A stretch of DNA of 64,000 nt from CAWDPQ01 sp049642465 (GTDB lineage Bacteria; Acidobacteriota; Vicinamibacteria; Vicinamibacterales; 2-12-FULL-66-21). Below are positions 60,509 to 64,000 of the stretch, one piece after another (within the stretch, counting starts at the first letter, position 1; every line of letters starts with the position of its first letter). The notes under the pieces are model-generated. The model did no database searches and was not told the origin of the DNA. It saw nothing but the letters and a program-made list of their open reading frames with translations. The position numbers and the translations under genes are program-made. The DNA lies in NCBI GenBank assembly GCA_049642465.1, contig JBAROV010000171.1, positions 36,923 to 100,922 on the forward strand, read 5' to 3'.

Positions 60509-61632
60509 ACAGTTGTGGGAGCAGGTACGGCTTCCGGCTGGACCGTACGACGGTACAACGCGAGCCACTGTCCACGGACGGCTTTCCAGCGATAATGGTC
60601 GCACTCCTGGCGCGCGCGCACCGCGAGCGTGTGCGCGAGCGACGGGTTGCGGAGCAGCCTGACGATCTGCGCCGCCGCTCGTTGATCATCGCCGCACGGA
60701 ACCAGCAGTCCGTCGACATCATTGGTCACGACCGCAGGAATGCCGCCCGCATCCGTTGACACCACCACGCACCCGCTGGCGAACGCTTCCAGGACGGACG
60801 CGGGCATGTTGTCGATGTCCGGCGTCTGCAAGTAAATATCCGCGTCGGCGTAATAGCGCCAGATGTTCTCGGGTGCGACGCGTCCAGCAAACACGATATC
60901 AACGCCGTCTCGCAATCCCAGCTGCAACGCGAGCGCGCGAAGCGACGCTTCGGCCGAGCCGCCACCCACCAGCGTCAGCGTCGCGTCCGGGAATTCGCGT
61001 CGAACGACGGCAAACGCGCGTAGCGTGCAGGCGACGTTGTAGAGATCCTCGAAATTGCGGGTCGAGAGAATGCGGGGCCGCAGCGGATCCCTGACGTGGA
61101 ACGCAAATCGATCGACATCGACGATGTTCGGGATCACTTCGGCGTCGATCCCGTATGGAGCGAATACGTCCTTCAAGAATCGCGAAGGAACGACGTTGCG
61201 ATCGACGTACCTGAGAATCGTTCGCGCCACTGGCGAGCGACGCAAGTGATCTGGCGCCTCTCCGCTCCGATAGTTCATCACCACCGGCTTTCCCATGAGC
61301 CTCGCCACCAGCACTGCGGGTAGTGGCGCAAGGAGAAAAGACCAATAGGACGCAGAAAACACATGGACGAGGTCGGCGTGCCGCAGTTCACTGAGCAGCA
61401 ACGGCCAGTAGGCGAGTTGCGTGACGAGCGTTCGGAGATATTTGACACGGAGAGCAGAACGAAGCGGTGCCGGCGGCTGTGGGTTGACTGGCACGAGCCA
61501 CGCGTCGAGGTCCGGATCTCCAGCCCACGCGCGGACGAGACGATCGGCTTGGACGGCTTGGCCGCCAAGAATCTGCATTGAAGGGGCGACGATCGCTACT
61601 CGCAGACGTTCGCTGTGATCCGCTATGGCCAT
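60505..61632 (-). CDS. Family 4-type glycosyltransferase (first gene of operon)
   Basis: A 375-residue GT-B glycosyltransferase with RVAIVAPSMQILGGQAVQADRLVRAW at the N-terminus and, in the C-terminal half, YYADADIYLQTPDIDNMPASVLEAFASGCVVVSTDAGGIPAVV. The usual EAFASG donor motif is present. It heads the operon and overlaps the heparinase-like gene by 4 bp. Confidence 0.92.
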   Translation of the reverse strand: MAIADHSERLRVAIVAPSMQILGGQAVQADRLVRAWAGDPDLDAWLVPVNPQPPAPLRSALRVKYLRTLVTQLAYWPLLLSELRHADLVHVFSASYWSFLLAPLPAVLVARLMGKPVVMNYRSGEAPDHLRRSPVARTILRYVDRNVVPSRFLKDVFAPYGIDAEVIPNIVDVDRFAFHVRDPLRPRILSTRNFEDLYNVACTLRAFAVVRREFPDATLTLVGGGSAEASLRALALQLGLRDGVDIVFAGRVAPENIWRYYADADIYLQTPDIDNMPASVLEAFASGCVVVSTDAGGIPAVVTNDVDGLLVPCGDDQRAAAQIVRLLRNPSLAHTLAVRARQECDHYRWKAVRGQWLALYRRTVQPEAVPAPTTV

Positions 61633-62097
61633 GTCCCCGAACGATGCGAGCTCTGCAAATCACGCGCCCGCAAGAATCTGTTCAGAATCCTTTCATTCAA
61701 TGATGAGCTAGTAGCCCAACCGTATCGATGACCCCCGCAAACTGAACAGTGAGGTGACTCAGCAATATCTTCTTACACGCCAGTAAAAGCGGGCCCAAGA
61801 CTAAGCTCATGTGTAAAGTGTACAAACTGCTGAGTTAAGTGCCCCATGCACGGATGAGTCATGTTTTACGTCGCTCAGCAATAACCCCAGAGAATCCGCA
61901 CGTACCTGAGCTGGTCGCCAGATTGCCTTCCGGTGGCGCCGTGACGACCGTCATCCGATGACGGCTCGTCCACCTGCAACTTCTCAACAACAAACGCTCG
62001 CCGCTGCTGCCGGCCTCACCGACGCGATGGAGAACTACTCATCCGCGCGACGGATCCGGTGGTCGTGTGAGGAGCCGGGCCCCCGGGCGGAGGATGG
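61633..62097. other. Divergent promoter region of polysaccharide operon and beta-helix gene
   Basis: A 465-bp AT-richer gap between the leftward operon and the rightward secreted protein. It contains GTGTAAAGTGTACAAACTG with the palindrome GTGTAC-like core near 61815. No gene is recognisable. Regulation of both directions from this gap is likely. Confidence 0.5.
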
Positions 62098-64000
62098 ATG
62101 GGATTACTCGCGAATCGTCTACTCACTCGCACGCTGCGACACATCGGCATCTCCGCAGTTGCGGCGGCAGCCGTTCCATCGATCGCGGCGGCGCAAGATA
62201 TCGTCCTCCTCGGCTCGAGTGCGACAACGCGTTCAGGGAAATGGACGACTGCTGCGGACCCGGGCAGCAGCACGGGAACTGTCATCAGACACCCCGACGG
62301 CGGCGCTCCCAAAATCACCTCGCCAGTGGCCAGCCCCGTTGACTACTTCGAGGTGTCCTTTACCGCGTCCGCAGGTCAGCCCTACAGGCTTTGGATCCGC
62401 GGCCGCGCGCAGAACGATGATTACGCCAACGATTCAGTGTACGTGCAGTTCTCAGGCAGCGTCACGGCATCGGGAGCGGCGGTGTACCGCATCGGCACGA
62501 CATCCGCCGCCGATGTGAATCTCGAGGAATGCAGCAATTGCGGACTGTATGGCTGGATGTGGCAGGACAACGGGTACGGAAGCGGCGTTCTCGGACCGAC
62601 GATCTATTTCGCCGCCTCGGGCACGCAGACTCTTCGCGTGCAAACGCGCGAGGACGGGCTGTCCATTGATGAAATCGTACTGTCGCCGTCCACATACCTC
62701 AGCGTGAAACCCGTTGGCGTCGTGGCGACGACGGCGGACGCGACGCCGGCGAGTTCGCCAGGCGACATCGTGCTTGCTGGCTCGTCTGCCCCCGTCCAAG
62801 TCGGTGCGTGGCGCGTGGTGAGCGATGCCACGGCATCAACTGGAGGTGCGATCCGCCATCCGAATGCTGGAGCCGCGAAGATCGTGACCGCGCGCAGCGC
62901 ACCGGTCGACTATTTCGAGTTGACCTTTGACGCCGTCGCCGGGCTTCCTTATCACCTGTGGCTCCACGGCAAGGCTGACAACGACGACTGGGCGAATGAT
63001 TCCGTTTTCGTGCAGTTTTCCAGCAGCGTCACATCAGCCGGCGCCGAGGTCTACCGAATCGGCACCACGTCAGCCGCGGACGTCAATCTCGAAGAGTGCA
63101 GCAGCTGCGGCGTGTCCGGGTGGATGTGGCAGGACAACGGCTACGGCAAAGGCGTGCTCGGTCCGCCCGTCTATTTCGCCACGACGGGGCGGCAGACCAT
63201 GCGCGTGCAGACGCGCGAGGATGGGTTGTCGATCGATCAGATCGTCTTGTCGCCTTCGACATACTCGAGTCGTCCGCCTGACGCGGTTCTGCCGCTAATA
63301 GCGCCGGCACCGGCACCGGAGCCAGAGCCGACGCCAATTCCTCCATCGTCCAGCGGCGGCGAGCGATATGTCCATGCCGGAGACGACCTCCAGGCCGTCC
63401 TCGATGCGGCACAGCCGGGAGATACGATCTTGCTCGACGCTGGCGTCACGTTCCGCGGTAACTTCGTTCTGGGCGTCAAGCCGGGTACGAGCTACATCAC
63501 GGTGCGGTCGAACACGCGGGACGATTTGCTGCCGGGCCCGGATACGCGAATTACCCCGGCTTCTTCCTCGCTTCTGGCAAGGATTGAGTCGTCCAATGAG
63601 AATCCCGCGCTGATAACAGCGGCAGGCGCGCACCACTGGCGTTTGCTGCTTCTCGAAATCGGCCCGACGGATCTCGGCGTCGGCGAGATTCTGCGTCTCG
63701 GCGAAGGATGGATCGAGCAATCGCTCCTGTCGCAGGTCCCGTACGAAATCGAAGTCGATCGCGTCTACATTCATGGCCATCCGTTGTACGGGCAAAAGCG
63801 CGGCATTGCGATGAATGCCCGGTCGGTGACCATCAAGAATTCGTGGATTTCGGATATCAAAGCGGTCGGCAGAGACACGCAGGCCATCGGCGGCTGGAAT
63901 GGGCCGGGCCCGCTCCGCGTCGAGAACAACTACATCGAGGCCTCCGGAGAAAACATTCTCCTCGGCGGGGCGACCCCGGCAATCCAAGGGGTCATTACCG
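62098..64000 (+). CDS. Secreted protein with duplicated domain and beta-helix (C-terminus beyond right edge)
   Basis: The plus strand is open from the ATG at 62098 (GGAGG just upstream) to the window edge, at least 634 residues. A signal peptide (MGLLANRLLTRTLRHIGISAVAAAAVPSIAAA) is followed by two tandem copies of a roughly 189-residue domain (start residues 34 and 223; for example DIVLLGSSA and DIVLAGSSA, VDYFEVSF and VDYFELTF, YRIGTTSAADVNLEECSNCG and YRIGTTSAADVNLEECSSCG). The region from about residue 422 (GGERYVHAGDDLQAVLDAAQPGDTILLDAGVTF) is a pectate-lyase-type right-handed beta-helix. It likely binds or acts on an extracellular glycan, perhaps the product of the divergent operon. Confidence 0.88.
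   Translation, partial: MGLLANRLLTRTLRHIGISAVAAAAVPSIAAAQDIVLLGSSATTRSGKWTTAADPGSSTGTVIRHPDGGAPKITSPVASPVDYFEVSFTASAGQPYRLWIRGRAQNDDYANDSVYVQFSGSVTASGAAVYRIGTTSAADVNLEECSNCGLYGWMWQDNGYGSGVLGPTIYFAASGTQTLRVQTREDGLSIDEIVLSPSTYLSVKPVGVVATTADATPASSPGDIVLAGSSAPVQVGAWRVVSDATASTGGAIRHPNAGAAKIVTARSAPVDYFELTFDAVAGLPYHLWLHGKADNDDWANDSVFVQFSSSVTSAGAEVYRIGTTSAADVNLEECSSCGVSGWMWQDNGYGKGVLGPPVYFATTGRQTMRVQTREDGLSIDQIVLSPSTYSSRPPDAVLPLIAPAPAPEPEPTPIPPSSSGGERYVHAGDDLQAVLDAAQPGDTILLDAGVTFRGNFVLGVKPGTSYITVRSNTRDDLLPGPDTRITPASSSLLARIESSNENPALITAAGAHHWRLLLLEIGPTDLGVGEILRLGEGWIEQSLLSQVPYEIEVDRVYIHGHPLYGQKRGIAMNARSVTIKNSWISDIKAVGRDTQAIGGWNGPGPLRVENNYIEASGENILLGGATPAIQGVIT

Overview
The window looks like chromosomal DNA of a high-G+C Gram-negative bacterium, most likely an acidobacterium of the Vicinamibacteria type. 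The reasons are an ADOP-type ABC permease paired with a PadR regulator, two large TonB receptors with N-terminal carboxypeptidase-regulatory domains, an imuA-imuB-dnaE2 cassette, and many small acidobacterial-style hypothetical proteins. This placement is inferred from gene content; there is no rRNA in the window. I found no tRNA, rRNA or CRISPR array.

Layout. 1-4.1 kb: a partial secreted protein, a small ORF, an orphan OmpR-type regulator, an RMD1/DUF155 membrane protein, and a three-gene operon of tiny proteins. 4.1-5.9 kb: an arsenic unit (arsR, arsM, arsC) with a clear palindromic operator. 5.9-19 kb: a phosphate region with pstA, pstC, pstS, an OprP-like porin, a small anchored protein, a secreted repeat protein and a TonB receptor on the minus strand; a DUF47/PhoU-like protein and a Pit transporter on the plus strand; then phoR and phoB. 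Several promoters carry 11-bp-period direct repeats resembling Pho boxes. pstB is absent from the window. 19-30 kb: a glycine-zipper protein, an Oar-like TonB receptor, a DsbD-alpha-like protein, a Ni/Co exporter-like protein, a decayed IS5-family element, a DoxX remnant, ExoD, and ADOP plus PadR. 30-37.7 kb: a four-helix-bundle (S23/IVP) gene, an MFS transporter, and the mutasome operon imuA-imuB-dnaE2. 37.8-40.6 kb: a lipoprotein with kinase-like motifs, a DUF4956 membrane protein and a PLD-family protein in one operon. 40.6-44.6 kb: a minus-strand operon with two radical SAM proteins, YajQ, a secreted protein and a metallophosphoesterase. 44.8-46.6 kb: a Tat-exported DUF882 protein, a SET-domain protein and an esterase. 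46.6-61.6 kb: a 15-kb polysaccharide operon with AlgD-like dehydrogenase, three glycosyltransferases, three asparagine-synthetase-type amidotransferases, a formyltransferase/propeller fusion and a heparinase II/III-like protein. Divergent from it is a secreted beta-helix protein that runs off the right edge.

The most unusual signal is a set of tandem heptanucleotide tracts. One family is GTCTCTG/GTCTTTG/GTCTTCG and the other is CGAGCCC/CGAATCC. They repeatedly occur as inverted pairs around a short cargo. One pair brackets a four-helix-bundle gene and supplies its stop codon. Three pairs sit in frame inside dnaE2, one of them carrying a zinc-ribbon-like segment. An 8-bp tract sits in imuB. 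This looks like a family of heptamer-ended insertions that tolerates landing in coding DNA.
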